Source: Flavivirga amylovorans
GTDB taxonomy: Bacteria; Bacteroidota; Bacteroidia; Flavobacteriales; Flavobacteriaceae
Length of the DNA: 64,000 nt
Assembly (NCBI RefSeq): GCF_030540875.1
Contig: NZ_JAUOEM010000004.1
Coordinates: 248,001 to 312,000, forward strand
Reading direction: 5' to 3'
The translations under genes and the position numbers were made by a program. This document shows, piece after piece, positions 26,806-36,112 of the stretch; the first letter of the stretch is position 1, and every line of letters begins with the position of its first letter. The notes beneath the pieces are model-generated. The model made no database searches. It saw only the letters and a list, made by a program, of their open reading frames with translations, and had not been told where the DNA came from.

Positions 26806-27882
26806 TTAAGGGGTGTAAATCTCAGGATCTGGATAAAATGCTGCTATGGCAAACCAATAACTTATAACAGATTTTGCACCTAAAAGTGTTTCGCCTTGTC
26901 TGGGGCCTTCAATAGCTTTTCCGAAAATAGACCATTTGTTTCCTTCATTATCTTTAAAAAAGGCTTCAGAATTGCTAAAACCGTAATCAAAAGTTAAATC
27001 TTTTTGATCACCAGATAATTCGTATCCGTATATTAAATTATTGTTTCCAACAATTAAATAGTCTGTAGCTTTAAAAGTATCTCTAATTACATTTCCGTTA
27101 TTGAAGTCTGAAAACTGATAAACCTTAGATTTGTCTCCGTCTATAATGGCATAAATGCGTTTTTTATTAGGTAAAGAAGTGTTTATAATTTCTGGGGTAA
27201 ATATGAATCGATTATTGTTAGTCGCATAATCTCCATAAGGAGAAGTGCCGTACGTTCTTGAAAACCCCGTTTGGGTTGTTAAAACTTCTGTATTTGGATA
27301 AAGCGTTTTCCAGGTTTTCCAATTTGTTTCCACAACATCAATTAATTTAGGAGTGTTGTTAATTAGTTGTCCATTTACGCATTCAAGTCTTAATTGAGAC
27401 CAATTACTATCTGTATTCCTGTCATATAATATGAGGTTAGCATTATATAATAAGCCAGATACTCCAAAGGTGGTTCTTGTTCCATTACTTATGCTTTCCC
27501 AAGCAAAAGCAGTTCCGGTTAAGGGGCAATAATTCAAAGTGAAAAATGTGTTGCTTATTTCATCGTTAACTACTTCATGCCAATCTAAAATAAAGTGTGG
27601 ATAAGCCTTTGCTTGGTCGCCTTCTATAATTCCAACAACAAGATCGTTATCGTTTAGAAAATTAGCGTTATTGGCAGTAGTAAAAAAAGGGTTATCAATT
27701 GATGGAATTCCGTCTTTACCTGGCCCTCCATCTTTAACATCTGAAATTGGTATTAGCCATTGACTAGAATTATTACTATTCTCATTAGATCCATCAGAAG
27801 GTTTATCATTATTAACATCACTAGTACTACAAGAAATTAACAGTGAGCAATATGTAAATAAATAAAAAGCGTTTTTTTTCAT
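26806..27882 (-). CDS. DUF3179 domain lipoprotein
   Basis: The protein has 358 residues. A lipoprotein signal ends in LLISC with C18, then a Ser/Asn-rich tether. The DUF3179 signature region includes VVGIEGDQAKAYPHFILDWH, EVVNDEI, and TLNYCPLTGTAFAWE with the conserved YCPLT cysteine. The function of DUF3179 proteins is not established. It starts 5 bases after the barrel gene at 27888, so the two form an operon and probably act together at the envelope. Confidence 0.85.
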   Translation of the reverse strand: MKKNAFYLFTYCSLLISCSTSDVNNDKPSDGSNENSNNSSQWLIPISDVKDGGPGKDGIPSIDNPFFTTANNANFLNDNDLVVGIIEGDQAKAYPHFILDWHEVVNDEISNTFFTLNYCPLTGTAFAWESISNGTRTTFGVSGLLYNANLILYDRNTDSNWSQLRLECVNGQLINNTPKLIDVVETNWKTWKTLYPNTEVLTTQTGFSRTYGTSPYGDYATNNNRFIFTPEIINTSLPNKKRIYAIIDGDKSKVYQFSDFNNGNVIRDTFKATDYLIVGNNNLIYGYELSGDQKDLTFDYGFSNSEAFFKDNEGNKWSIFGKAIEGPRQGETLLGAKSVISYWFAIAAFYPDPEIYTP

Positions 27883-27887
27883 AGCAT

Positions 27888-28859
27888 TTAATTTAATTGT
27901 AAAACATTTTTTTTCGGGAGTATTTTTAGTAAAACCCCAGCGGTAATTCTATAGGTTGGTGTTAATTGTGTGCCATCGACATTATTATAAATGGGTATTT
28001 CTGCTTTTGTAGAAAACGTCATGTTAGGTGTAAGATTAATTGAGAAGTTTGGTATTACTGAAATCCAATCGCCACCTGTATTGTCTAAATCAAAACCATC
28101 AATTTTATCTTGCCCCGCATTTCTGTATTTGAAAGATAGGCTAGGAGTGGTTATTGTTTTAAATAATATAAACTGATCTGAAAAACTTATAAACCCTTGA
28201 AATTCATTCCCGAATTTATAGGAGCTATTTTCAAAATAAGAATCATTAGTTCCTGTGCTTCTATAAATTGCTCTTGAAGAAAATGTAAAAGAAGGTCTAA
28301 AACTAAAATTCTTAGAAAAAGAAGTCCAATAAATTATATCCCAAGCATTACTGCCTGGTTGCAAATCGGCATTTAATGTAATTCCTTGATCGTTTGTTTC
28401 AGTAGATGAACCTAAGGGGATTTTTGAACCTAGTCCAATGGCGATATTACTTTCTTTACCTAATATATTTGGAAAATTATATTTTAATAATAAAACAGCA
28501 TCTCCAATACCCGAGGTTTGGTCTAAGTTTTCATTTCCAAATTGTGAAATTTTACGTCTTTGATTTACCCATGTGAATAAGCCTTCAACAGAAAACCTAT
28601 TTGTGATGGAATAATTGGCATTTAATAAAACGGAATGTGTAATTCGTAATCTTGAATTATCATTTAAAGTTTCAGTTCCCGAATTTAAAGTGTTTAAATA
28701 GTTGTAATCGTAATTTAAGCCTATTTGAATAGTACCTTTTTCTTGTTGAGATAATCCTATGTTGTTTGATAAAGGAATGCCACCGGAACAGCAGGTTTGG
28801 GCATTAATTTGAGTGCAGACCAAAATAGATATAATGAAAAATAGTCTTTTGGAATTCAT
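27888..28859 (-). CDS. Outer-membrane beta-barrel protein (transporter-like)
   Basis: The protein has 323 residues. A signal peptide (1-20) is followed by a cysteine pair TCCSGG and a series of amphipathic strands: GTIQIGLNYDYNYLNT, ITNRFSVEGLFTWVNQR, SNIAIGLGSKIPLGSS and a final YRITAGVLLKILP. This pattern fits the MetA-pathway-like or porin-type barrels of Bacteroidota. The adjacent CC near the mature N terminus could bind copper or form a disulphide (speculative). It is co-transcribed with the DUF3179 lipoprotein gene. Confidence 0.7.
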   Translation of the reverse strand: MNSKRLFFIISILVCTQINAQTCCSGGIPLSNNIGLSQQEKGTIQIGLNYDYNYLNTLNSGTETLNDNSRLRITHSVLLNANYSITNRFSVEGLFTWVNQRRKISQFGNENLDQTSGIGDAVLLLKYNFPNILGKESNIAIGLGSKIPLGSSTETNDQGITLNADLQPGSNAWDIIYWTSFSKNFSFRPSFTFSSRAIYRSTGTNDSYFENSSYKFGNEFQGFISFSDQFILFKTITTPSLSFKYRNAGQDKIDGFDLDNTGGDWISVIPNFSINLTPNMTFSTKAEIPIYNNVDGTQLTPTYRITAGVLLKILPKKNVLQLN

Positions 28860-28892
28860 GGCAAATTTCTTAGCGGTAAATAAAGTGTCGTT

Positions 28893-28930
28893 AAAAAAGG
28901 GCTAGCCTTACTAACTTTAACATTTAGCCC
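28893..28930 (-). terminator. Leftward terminator with no intact gene upstream
   Basis: GGGCTA (28899-28904) pairs with TAGCCC (28925-28930), and the minus strand continues as six T residues (28893-28898). The only sequence it could serve is the short remnant frame at 28943-29041. Confidence 0.5.
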
Positions 28931-28942
28931 CATGCTATTATT

Positions 28943-29041
28943 TTACATTCCAATAGTATTTATTAAAGCTTCTGCAATCCACTTATCACTTGTACCTAAA
29001 CCAATATCTAAATGGAAATAGATGGTGTTTGTGCTTATGAT
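28943..29041 (-). pseudogene. Possible gene-end remnant
   Basis: Between two stops the minus strand reads 32 codons that look like the end of a real protein: NTIYFHLDIGLGTSDKWIAE followed by ALINTIGM and a stop. There is no start codon near the beginning. A leftward terminator follows 12 bases after the stop. The family is unrecognised. It may be the decayed end of a deleted gene. Confidence 0.3.
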
Positions 29042-29077
29042 TTAAATAGCTACTACACTTAAGAGTCAATTTTTGCC

Positions 29078-29085
29078 TATTTTTG
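29078..29085 (+). promoter_or_regulatory. -7 element TATTTTTG very close to the YgiQ start
   Basis: TATTTTTG is an exact TAnnTTTG match. It ends 7 bases before the ATG at 29093, so the transcript would have almost no leader. No convincing TTTG lies 19 bases upstream. Confidence 0.4.
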
Positions 29086-29092
29086 CAGCGTT

Positions 29093-31039
29093 ATGCAAGA
29101 GTTAAAACTTTCAGATTGGTTGCCTACCACAAACAAAGAGGTTAAAATACGTGGTTGGGATGAACTTGACGTTATTTTATTTAGTGGTGATGCTTATGTG
29201 GATCACCCGTCGTTTGGTCCCGCTGTAATCGGTCGTATTTTAGAAAGTTATGGTTTGCGTGTTGCTGTGGTGCCACAACCTAATGTTAACGATAATCTTC
29301 AGGATTTTGTAAAATTGGGTGCTCCAAAATTGTTTTTTGGGGTTACGGGGGGTTGTATGGATCCAATGATTAGCAATTATAATGCTAATAAAAAGAGACG
29401 AGATAAAGATGCCTATACGCCAAATGGAGATATTGGTTTTCGACCAGATTATGCTACAACAGTATATTCTAAAATATTAAAGGAAAAATGGCCGGATGTG
29501 CCTGTTTTAATTGGAGGTATTGAAGCATCGTTGCGTCGTGTAACCCATTATGATTATTGGAGTGATAAATTAGTGCCAACTATTTTAGAAAGCTCGAAAG
29601 CAGATATGTTGGTTTACGGAATGGGAGAACAACCTTTACGAGAAGTTGTGCGTTTGTTGCAGAAAGGAGTCCCTTTTAGTAGTATTACTACAATAAAACA
29701 AACCGCAGTACTTTTAAATAAAGACGCTAAAATACCCAAGAATAGTAATTGGGAAGATATTGAAATTGTATCGCACGAAAAATGTTTAAAAGATAAGAAA
29801 GCTTTTGCTTCTAACTTTAAAACTATTGAGCAGGAATCTAATAAATTAGCTGCACGCCGTATTTTTCAGAAAGTAGGAGAGAAGACCTTGATGATTAATC
29901 CACCATATCCTACCATGACGGAAAAGGAAATTGATGCTTCTTTCGATTTACCATACACGCGTCTGCCACATCCTAAATATAACAAACGAGGGCCTATCCC
30001 TGCGTTTGAAATGATTAAGTTTTCTATAAACATACATCGTGGTTGTTTTGGAGGGTGTAGTTTCTGTACCATTTCGGCACATCAAGGAAAGTTTATTGCA
30101 TCTCGTAGTCAGGAGTCTGTATTGCGCGAAGTTGATACTGTGGCAAATATGCCAGACTTTAAAGGCTATTTATCAGATATTGGAGGGCCAAGTGCGAATA
30201 TGTATAAAATGAAAGGTAAAGTACAGTCTATATGCGATAAGTGTGTAGCACCTTCGTGCATTTCACCAGTTATTTGCAGTAATTTAGATACCTCTCATAA
30301 GCCGTTAACCAAATTATATCAAGCAGTCGATAAGCATCCAAAAGTAAAAAAATCCTTTATTGGAAGTGGTATTCGTCACGATATGCTTGTGCCAGAATTT
30401 AATAAGAATGCGGATGCAAAAGAATTAGATGATTATACTGAAGAGGTTATGACTAAGCATGTGTCTGGTAGACTTAAGGTAGCGCCAGAGCATACTAGTG
30501 ATCCTGTTTTAAAATTAATGAGAAAACCTTCGTTTACTTATTTTCATAAGTTTAAAGAGCGATTTGATAAGATTAATATTAAGAAGAATTTAAAGCTACA
30601 ATTAATCCCTTATTTTATATCGAATCACCCAGCTTGTGAAGTCGAAGATATGGCTAACCTTGCTGCCGAAACTAAGGATATGGGGTTTCAGCTTGAGCAA
30701 GTACAAGGCTTTACACCAACACCTATGACGGTAGCTACGGTAATTTATTATAGCGGGTACCATCCTTATACACTTAAAAAAGTAAATACACCAATAACGC
30801 GTAAAGAGAAAGACGAACAACATCGATTTTTCTTTTGGTATAAGAAAGAAAATAAAGATTGGATTAGAAATACGTTAAATAAATTGGGTCGCCAAGATTT
30901 ATTAAAAGTGTTATTGCCGGAAAATGATAAGTGGCGAAAAAATAAACCAGGTAAACCTAAGCATACTTTTAATGATGCGATCCCTTTTAATCAGCGAAAG
31001 AATAAGGCGAAGTTTAAGAGTAAGAAGAAACAGAGGTAG
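29093..31039 (+). CDS. ygiQ: YgiQ family radical SAM protein
   Basis: The protein has 648 residues. The N terminus has the conserved GDAYVDHPSFGPAVIGRIL, and the radical SAM core has the cluster motif C-x3-C-x2-C in RGCFGGCSFCTISAHQGK. A second cysteine group, CDKCVAPSCISPVIC, is typical of the family and may hold another iron-sulphur centre. The C terminus (about 600-648) is a basic tail. The reaction of YgiQ proteins is not established. The start is supported by alignment of the GDAYVDHP region to the family from memory. Confidence 0.92.
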   Translation: MQELKLSDWLPTTNKEVKIRGWDELDVILFSGDAYVDHPSFGPAVIGRILESYGLRVAVVPQPNVNDNLQDFVKLGAPKLFFGVTGGCMDPMISNYNANKKRRDKDAYTPNGDIGFRPDYATTVYSKILKEKWPDVPVLIGGIEASLRRVTHYDYWSDKLVPTILESSKADMLVYGMGEQPLREVVRLLQKGVPFSSITTIKQTAVLLNKDAKIPKNSNWEDIEIVSHEKCLKDKKAFASNFKTIEQESNKLAARRIFQKVGEKTLMINPPYPTMTEKEIDASFDLPYTRLPHPKYNKRGPIPAFEMIKFSINIHRGCFGGCSFCTISAHQGKFIASRSQESVLREVDTVANMPDFKGYLSDIGGPSANMYKMKGKVQSICDKCVAPSCISPVICSNLDTSHKPLTKLYQAVDKHPKVKKSFIGSGIRHDMLVPEFNKNADAKELDDYTEEVMTKHVSGRLKVAPEHTSDPVLKLMRKPSFTYFHKFKERFDKINIKKNLKLQLIPYFISNHPACEVEDMANLAAETKDMGFQLEQVQGFTPTPMTVATVIYYSGYHPYTLKKVNTPITRKEKDEQHRFFFWYKKENKDWIRNTLNKLGRQDLLKVLLPENDKWRKNKPGKPKHTFNDAIPFNQRKNKAKFKSKKKQR

Positions 31040-31044
31040 TATAA

Positions 31045-31073
31045 TACCCCTGTAGCCCCCTCAAGAGGACAAT
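31045..31073 (+). repeat. Copy L of the CCCCTCAAGRGGAC repeat
   Basis: ACCCCTGTAGCCCCCTCAAG then AGGACAAT, an imperfect copy of the repeats that bracket the DUF559 gene. It begins 6 bases after the ygiQ stop and is inverted relative to copy M, 77 bases away. Confidence 0.75.
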
Positions 31074-31150
31074 TATAACTGCTCGTAGCCCAAATATTAT
31101 CTACTTAAAGATCTAATAACTTTAGTTTGTATTATAGGTTTCATGATTTA

Positions 31151-31181
31151 GATTGTCCCCTTGAGGGGACTACAGGGGTGT
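31151..31181 (-). repeat. Copy M: left inverted repeat of the DUF559 unit
   Basis: Read on the minus strand it starts ACACCCCTGTAG and contains the self-complementary core GTCCCCTCAAGGGGAC (6-bp stem, TCAA loop). It matches copy R at 29 of 31 bases in opposite orientation. It lies just past the DUF559 stop and may double as its terminator, as T-poor sequence follows on the minus strand. Confidence 0.85.
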
Positions 31182-31189
31182 TTTTATAA

Positions 31190-31555
31190 TTATTCCATCA
31201 ATTCTTTTACAGTCTCTTCAATAACCAATAAAACACTGAACATATTTTTCTTGACTTCTTCATTTGAAAATCTCAAAAACCTAACACCATAAACTTCTAA
31301 TTCTCCCTGCCTTTTAGCATCGTATAAAAAGCTATGGTCATGACTACTGCCATCAATTTCAATAGCTAAACCAATTTCATGACAATAAAAATCAACAATA
31401 TAGTTAAGCATAGGAACTTGTCTGTGAAATTGAACACCGTAAGCACGTTGTTTAATATTCTGCCATAACAAAACTTCTGGTAAAGTACTGTTTTTTCGAA
31501 GCTGTCTTGCGAGTTGTTTTAATTCAGGGTTGTATGGAATTATTTTGTTTCTCAT
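31190..31555 (-). CDS. DUF559 endonuclease-domain protein
   Basis: The protein has 121 residues of the PD-(D/E)xK nuclease superfamily, related to very-short-patch-repair endonucleases. Motifs are STLPEVLLWQNIK, FHRQVPMLNYIVDFYC (D55) and LAIEIDGSSH (E66, D68, H72), with predicted metal-binding D55, E66 and D68. It stands alone, transcribed opposite to ygiQ. Two near-identical 31-base repeats in inverted orientation bracket it (31151-31181 and 31576-31606), so the 456-base unit resembles a minimal mobile or selfish element. The family's role is unknown. Confidence 0.88.
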   Translation of the reverse strand: MRNKIIPYNPELKQLARQLRKNSTLPEVLLWQNIKQRAYGVQFHRQVPMLNYIVDFYCHEIGLAIEIDGSSHDHSFLYDAKRQGELEVYGVRFLRFSNEEVKKNMFSVLLVIEETVKELME

Positions 31556-31575
31556 GGGTTACATTTTGTGCTCTG

Positions 31576-31606
31576 ACACCCCTAAAGTCCCCTCAAGGGG
31601 ACAATC
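31576..31606 (+). repeat. Copy R: right inverted repeat of the DUF559 unit
   Basis: It starts ACACCCCTAAAG and contains the core GTCCCCTCAAGGGGAC, then AATC. It lies 20 bases upstream of the DUF559 start codon and matches copy M except at two positions. Confidence 0.85.
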
Positions 31607-31745
31607 CTCAAATTAAACTTAGGAACTGGTATTATAGAGTGTTTTTCAGTTTAGATTTAAAACAATATAATTCTACAGTTGGTTTTGGGTATAATAGAAG
31701 GAAAAAATATTCATTTCAATGTAATGATAATTGAAAATAAATAAT

Positions 31746-34598
31746 TTAATGAGCCTCCAGCCAATTATCACCAATATCTAAATCGACGTCTAATGGAACT
31801 TCCAATTTATAAGCATTTTCCATTTCGGTTTTTACCAAAGTTTTAATACTTTCTAATTCGGGTTTGTAAACATCAAAAACCAATTCATCATGTACTTGTA
31901 AGAGCATTTTAGATTTATAATTTCCTTCGGAAAGTTTGTTATAAATATTAATCATGGCAATTTTAATAATATCGGCAGCACTTCCTTGTATAGGTGCGTT
32001 TACAGCATTTCTTTCTGCGGCACCTCTAACAACCGCGTTTCTGGAATTAATATCTTTTAAATAGCGACGGCGGCCCAATACGGTTTGGACATAGCCATGA
32101 TCTCTAGCAAAATCTACTTGTTCACTAATAAAGCTTCTAAGTTTTGGGTAGGTAGCATAATACGTATCGATAAGTTCTTTAGATTCACTTCTCGATAAAT
32201 CTGTTTGATTGCTTAACCCAAAAGCAGAAACCCCATAAATAATACCAAAATTAACCGTTTTAGCATTACTACGCTGTTCACGAGTCACTTCATTTAAAGG
32301 GACATTGAATACTTTTGAAGCTGTTGATGCGTGAATATCTTCTCCGTTTTTAAATGCAGAGATCATGGTTTCTTCTTCACTTAAAGCAGCAATGATACGA
32401 AGTTCTATTTGAGAATAATCGGCAGCTAAAAGTGTATAATCTTCATTTCTCGGAATAAAAGCCTTTCTTACTTGTCTGCCTCGTTCGGTACGGATAGGAA
32501 TATTTTGAAGATTAGGATTGTTACTACTCAATCTGCCAGTTGCTGCAACAGTTTGCATGTAATCGGTGTGTATACGACCTGTTGACTCTTCAACCTGTTC
32601 TGGAAGTGCATCAACATAGGTACTTTTAAGTTTAGCTAAACCTCTATAGTCTAAAATATTTTGGATAATTTCATGATCCTTTGCTAAATAAGATAGAATA
32701 TCTTCGGAGGTAGCATATTGACCCGTTTTGGTCTTTTTAGGTTTGTCTACAAGCTTTAATTTTTCAAAAAGAATAATACCCAGCTGTTTAGGCGATGCGA
32801 TGTTAAACTCTTCTTCGGCTGCATCGTAAATTTTAGTTTCTAACGAAGCAATATCTTTATTTAATTCTTCAGAAAGGGAGTTTAGGAATTCTTTATCTAA
32901 ATTAATGCCTTCTAGCTCCATAGCAGCGAGTACACGAAGTAATGGAATTTCAATATCATCAAAAAGTTTTTGAGTATTTGCTTCACCTAATTCTTTTTCA
33001 AAATGCTCTTTTAATTGAAGCGTAATATCGGAATCTTCAACCGCATATTCTGTTTGCTTATCTAGAGGAACATCACGCATTAATAATTGGTTTTTTCCCT
33101 TTTTACCAATCAGTGTTTCGATAGAAATGGGTGAATAATTCAAATAGGTTTCTGCCAATACATCCATATTATGCCGCATATCTGGATTGATGAGGTAATG
33201 CGCCAACATGGTATCAAATAACTTGCCTTTAACTTCAATATTATATTTAGCTAAAACTTTAATGTCATATTTTAAATTTTGTCCGATTTTCTGAATCTCT
33301 TCATTTTCAAAAAATGGACGTAATTGTTCTATAAGTTCTTGAGCTTCAGCTTTATTTTCAGGGAATGGTACATAAAACCCTTTGCCTACTTCCCAAGAAA
33401 AAGCAATGCCGACCAATTCTGCTGTAATAGGATTTAAACCTGTAGTTTCTGTATCGAAACATACAGAAGTTTGATTCATTAAATTTTTAATGAATAGTTT
33501 GGTGGCAATTCCTGAATCTATACTTTGATAAAAATGAGAGGTTGTTTCTGCTGTTTTTCGCGTATATTCAGATACGGTTTCTGTATTCAATACCTCAGAA
33601 ACATCACCTCCAAACAAAGAAAATTGACCCGCACCCGCAGAGGCTTGTTCTTTAGGTGTCGCTTTTGTTTCCGATTGTTTTGTGGCTGATTCAGTAGTTT
33701 GTTGAGCTTCACTAGCAGTAGCAAATGTTTTGTTAAAATTGTCAATTAAACGCCTGAATTCTAATTCTTGAAAAATCTCAGTAACCTTAGGGATATCGGG
33801 TTGGTCTAATTCAAAATCTTTAGCATCAAAAGTTACAGGAACATCTAACATAATGGTGGCTAGTTTTTTTGAAAGAATCCCTAGTTCGCCATTAGCTTCA
33901 ATTTTCTCTTTCATTTTACCTTTTAATTCATGAGTGTTGGCTAGAAGATTTTCCATACTGCCATATTGTGCTAAAAACTTTTTGGCTGTTTTTTCACCTA
34001 CGCCAGGAAGACCAGGTATATTATCACTGGAATCCCCCATCATTCCTAAAAAGTCAATCACTTGTAAAGGATCGGTAACTTCAAATTTTTTCTGAACTTC
34101 TGGAATGCCCCAAGTTTCGTAACCGCCACCAAAAACAGGGCGATACATAAAAATATTTTCAGATACTAATTGTGCAAAATCCTTATCTGGAGTTACCATA
34201 AAGGTTTTGTAGCCTTCTTTTTCGGCTTGTTTAGAAAGTGTTCCAATAACATCGTCAGCTTCATAACCTTCCTTAACCATAATAGGAATATGCATGGCCT
34301 TTAGTATATTGTAAATGTATGGAATAGCAATTTTAATAGCCTCTGGAGTTGCATCTCTATTCGCTTTATATTCCTGATACATCTCAACACGATCTACACT
34401 GCCTCCTTTATCAAAACAAACAGCTAAATGATCAGGCCGTTCTCGTTTAATAACATCTAAAAGCGAATTCATAAAACCTAAAATAGCTGAAGTATCTGTT
34501 CCTTTTGAGTTAATTCGGGGGTTTTTAATGAAAGCATAATAACCACGAAAAATTAAAGCATAAGCATCTACTAAGAAAAGACGTTTTTGATCTGACAT
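31746..34598 (-). CDS. polA: DNA polymerase I
   Basis: The protein has 950 residues. A 5'-nuclease domain (about 1-290, FLVDAYALIFRGYYA, VTPDKDFAQLV) is followed by a 3'-5' exonuclease domain (about 360-545) with an intact ExoI motif, CFDTETTGLNP. The polymerase domain (about 550-950) has motif A DYSQIELRIIAAL, motif B RSNAKTVNFGIIYG and motif C QVHDELVFDV. All three activities therefore look intact. It removes RNA primers and fills gaps in replication and repair. A low-complexity linker (about 300-330) separates the first two domains. Confidence 0.97.
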   Translation of the reverse strand: MSDQKRLFLVDAYALIFRGYYAFIKNPRINSKGTDTSAILGFMNSLLDVIKRERPDHLAVCFDKGGSVDRVEMYQEYKANRDATPEAIKIAIPYIYNILKAMHIPIMVKEGYEADDVIGTLSKQAEKEGYKTFMVTPDKDFAQLVSENIFMYRPVFGGGYETWGIPEVQKKFEVTDPLQVIDFLGMMGDSSDNIPGLPGVGEKTAKKFLAQYGSMENLLANTHELKGKMKEKIEANGELGILSKKLATIMLDVPVTFDAKDFELDQPDIPKVTEIFQELEFRRLIDNFNKTFATASEAQQTTESATKQSETKATPKEQASAGAGQFSLFGGDVSEVLNTETVSEYTRKTAETTSHFYQSIDSGIATKLFIKNLMNQTSVCFDTETTGLNPITAELVGIAFSWEVGKGFYVPFPENKAEAQELIEQLRPFFENEEIQKIGQNLKYDIKVLAKYNIEVKGKLFDTMLAHYLINPDMRHNMDVLAETYLNYSPISIETLIGKKGKNQLLMRDVPLDKQTEYAVEDSDITLQLKEHFEKELGEANTQKLFDDIEIPLLRVLAAMELEGINLDKEFLNSLSEELNKDIASLETKIYDAAEEEFNIASPKQLGIILFEKLKLVDKPKKTKTGQYATSEDILSYLAKDHEIIQNILDYRGLAKLKSTYVDALPEQVEESTGRIHTDYMQTVAATGRLSSNNPNLQNIPIRTERGRQVRKAFIPRNEDYTLLAADYSQIELRIIAALSEEETMISAFKNGEDIHASTASKVFNVPLNEVTREQRSNAKTVNFGIIYGVSAFGLSNQTDLSRSESKELIDTYYATYPKLRSFISEQVDFARDHGYVQTVLGRRRYLKDINSRNAVVRGAAERNAVNAPIQGSAADIIKIAMINIYNKLSEGNYKSKMLLQVHDELVFDVYKPELESIKTLVKTEMENAYKLEVPLDVDLDIGDNWLEAH

Positions 34599-34800
34599 TT
34601 GATTTGTTTTTGAAAGAAAATCAAAGCTACAAAAAGTAAATCGTAAAATAGCTTTTAAAATGCTTTCGGTTAATAATTAAGATTCTGGTTTGAGCAAAAC
34701 TTCATTATCCGTAGCAAATAATGATAAATTACAAATTAATAAAATTCTTAACAATTAGTTAAATAAAATTCACTTTGCAATCATTACCTTAGAATACTAT

Positions 34801-34808
34801 TATATTTG
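34801..34808 (+). promoter_or_regulatory. -7 element for the metallophosphoesterase gene
   Basis: TATATTTG matches TAnnTTTG exactly and lies 13 bases before the ATG at 34822. A TTTG is present at 34774-34777, but the 23-base spacing is longer than the usual 19. Confidence 0.45.
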
Positions 34809-34821
34809 GTAAAAAAGAAAT

Positions 34822-36057
34822 ATGCTTCGTTGGATTATTTTCCTTGTTATTTTTGGAATCGCCGATATCTATGCTTTTCAAGCATTTAAAACGATTTCAA
34901 AAAATAACTGGCTTCAAATATTATATTGGCTTATCACAGTTTTAATAATAGGTAATTTTGTTTTTCATTATTACGGTTTTAATAGAAGTGATGGATTCTC
35001 TCATGGTCATGCTTATGCTTTTGGGTTTTTTATAGCCTTGTTAATACCAAAAATGGTTTTGTTGGTCTTTATGCTTGGTGAAGATATTATAAGAGTGCCA
35101 CAAGCCGTTTTTAGATATTTTACAGAAGGCGATACGGCCAAGGGAAATTATTTTGCATCAAGACGTCAGTTTGTAAGCCAGATAGCAATGGGGCTTGCAG
35201 CGATACCCCTAGCTTCAATTATTTATGGTATTTATAAGGGGAAATACAATTATAAAGTATTAAAGTATACTCTTCACTTCGAAGATTTACCAAAAGCCTT
35301 TGATGGCTATAAACTAACCCAAATCAGTGATATTCATTCTGGAAGTTTTGATAATATAGATAAGGTAAATTATGCAGTAGATTTAATAAACAAACAGGAA
35401 AGTGATGTCATATTATTTACAGGAGATATGGTAAATAATAAAGCAGAAGAGTTAGTGCCTTACAAAAATGTTTTTGGTAGACTAAAGGCAAAAGATGGCT
35501 TATTCTCTGTGTTAGGGAATCATGATTATGGAGATTATGTGATATGGGACTCTGAAGAAGCAAAAAAGCAAAATTTAGAAGATTTAAAAAGTCTCCAGAA
35601 AGAAATAGGATTTGATGTACTGTTGAATGAAAGTAGGTACTTAGAAAAAAATGGTGAGCGTATTGCTTTAGTTGGTGTAGAAAACTGGGGCGCAGGTGGA
35701 TTTAAAACAGCAGGAGATTTAAAAAAAGCTTCAAGCAATATTGGTAAAGATGATTTTAAAATTTTAATGAGTCACGACCCGTCACATTGGGAAAAGAGGG
35801 TGATTCAGGATGATTACCATTATCATTTAACATTAAGTGGACACACTCATGGTATGCAGTTTGGAATTGAAATACCAGGATGGTTTAAGTGGAGTCCTGT
35901 AAAATGGCGCTATAAATATTGGGCAGGTATTTATGAAGAATTAGGGCAATATATTAATGTAAATAGAGGCTTTGGGTATTTAGCATTTCCTGGGCGTGTT
36001 GGAATATGGCCAGAAATAACAGTTATAGAACTTAAAAAAAGCCCAAATAGTGCATAA
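34822..36057 (+). CDS. Membrane metallophosphoesterase
   Basis: The protein has 411 residues. Three or four membrane helices (about 1-100, with another near 125-140) precede a calcineurin-like phosphoesterase domain (about 155-400). Metal-ligand motifs are QISDIHSG, LFTGDMVNN, LGNHDYGD, ILMSHDPSH and SGHTHGMQ, the full five-block set. It is probably active outside the cytoplasm on a phosphoester such as a lipid or nucleotide. The substrate is not predictable. It is divergent from polA. Confidence 0.9.
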   Translation: MLRWIIFLVIFGIADIYAFQAFKTISKNNWLQILYWLITVLIIGNFVFHYYGFNRSDGFSHGHAYAFGFFIALLIPKMVLLVFMLGEDIIRVPQAVFRYFTEGDTAKGNYFASRRQFVSQIAMGLAAIPLASIIYGIYKGKYNYKVLKYTLHFEDLPKAFDGYKLTQISDIHSGSFDNIDKVNYAVDLINKQESDVILFTGDMVNNKAEELVPYKNVFGRLKAKDGLFSVLGNHDYGDYVIWDSEEAKKQNLEDLKSLQKEIGFDVLLNESRYLEKNGERIALVGVENWGAGGFKTAGDLKKASSNIGKDDFKILMSHDPSHWEKRVIQDDYHYHLTLSGHTHGMQFGIEIPGWFKWSPVKWRYKYWAGIYEELGQYINVNRGFGYLAFPGRVGIWPEITVIELKKSPNSA

Positions 36058-36071
36058 TTGTTAAGAAATGC

Positions 36072-36079
36072 TATATTTG
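36072..36079 (+). promoter_or_regulatory. -7 element for the thioredoxin-fold gene
   Basis: TATATTTG, an exact TAnnTTTG, lies 33 bases before the ATG at 36113. No -33 element at normal spacing is evident. Confidence 0.4.
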
Positions 36080-36112
36080 TATAAGCACAATTTGGCTAAA
36101 AAACGATAAAGT

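Noticed and set aside
26791-26808. Palindrome TTAATTAACTCTTAATTAA as terminator of the DUF3179 gene
   Set aside because: All-AT stem overlapping the stop codon with no T run on the minus strand. Too weak to call.
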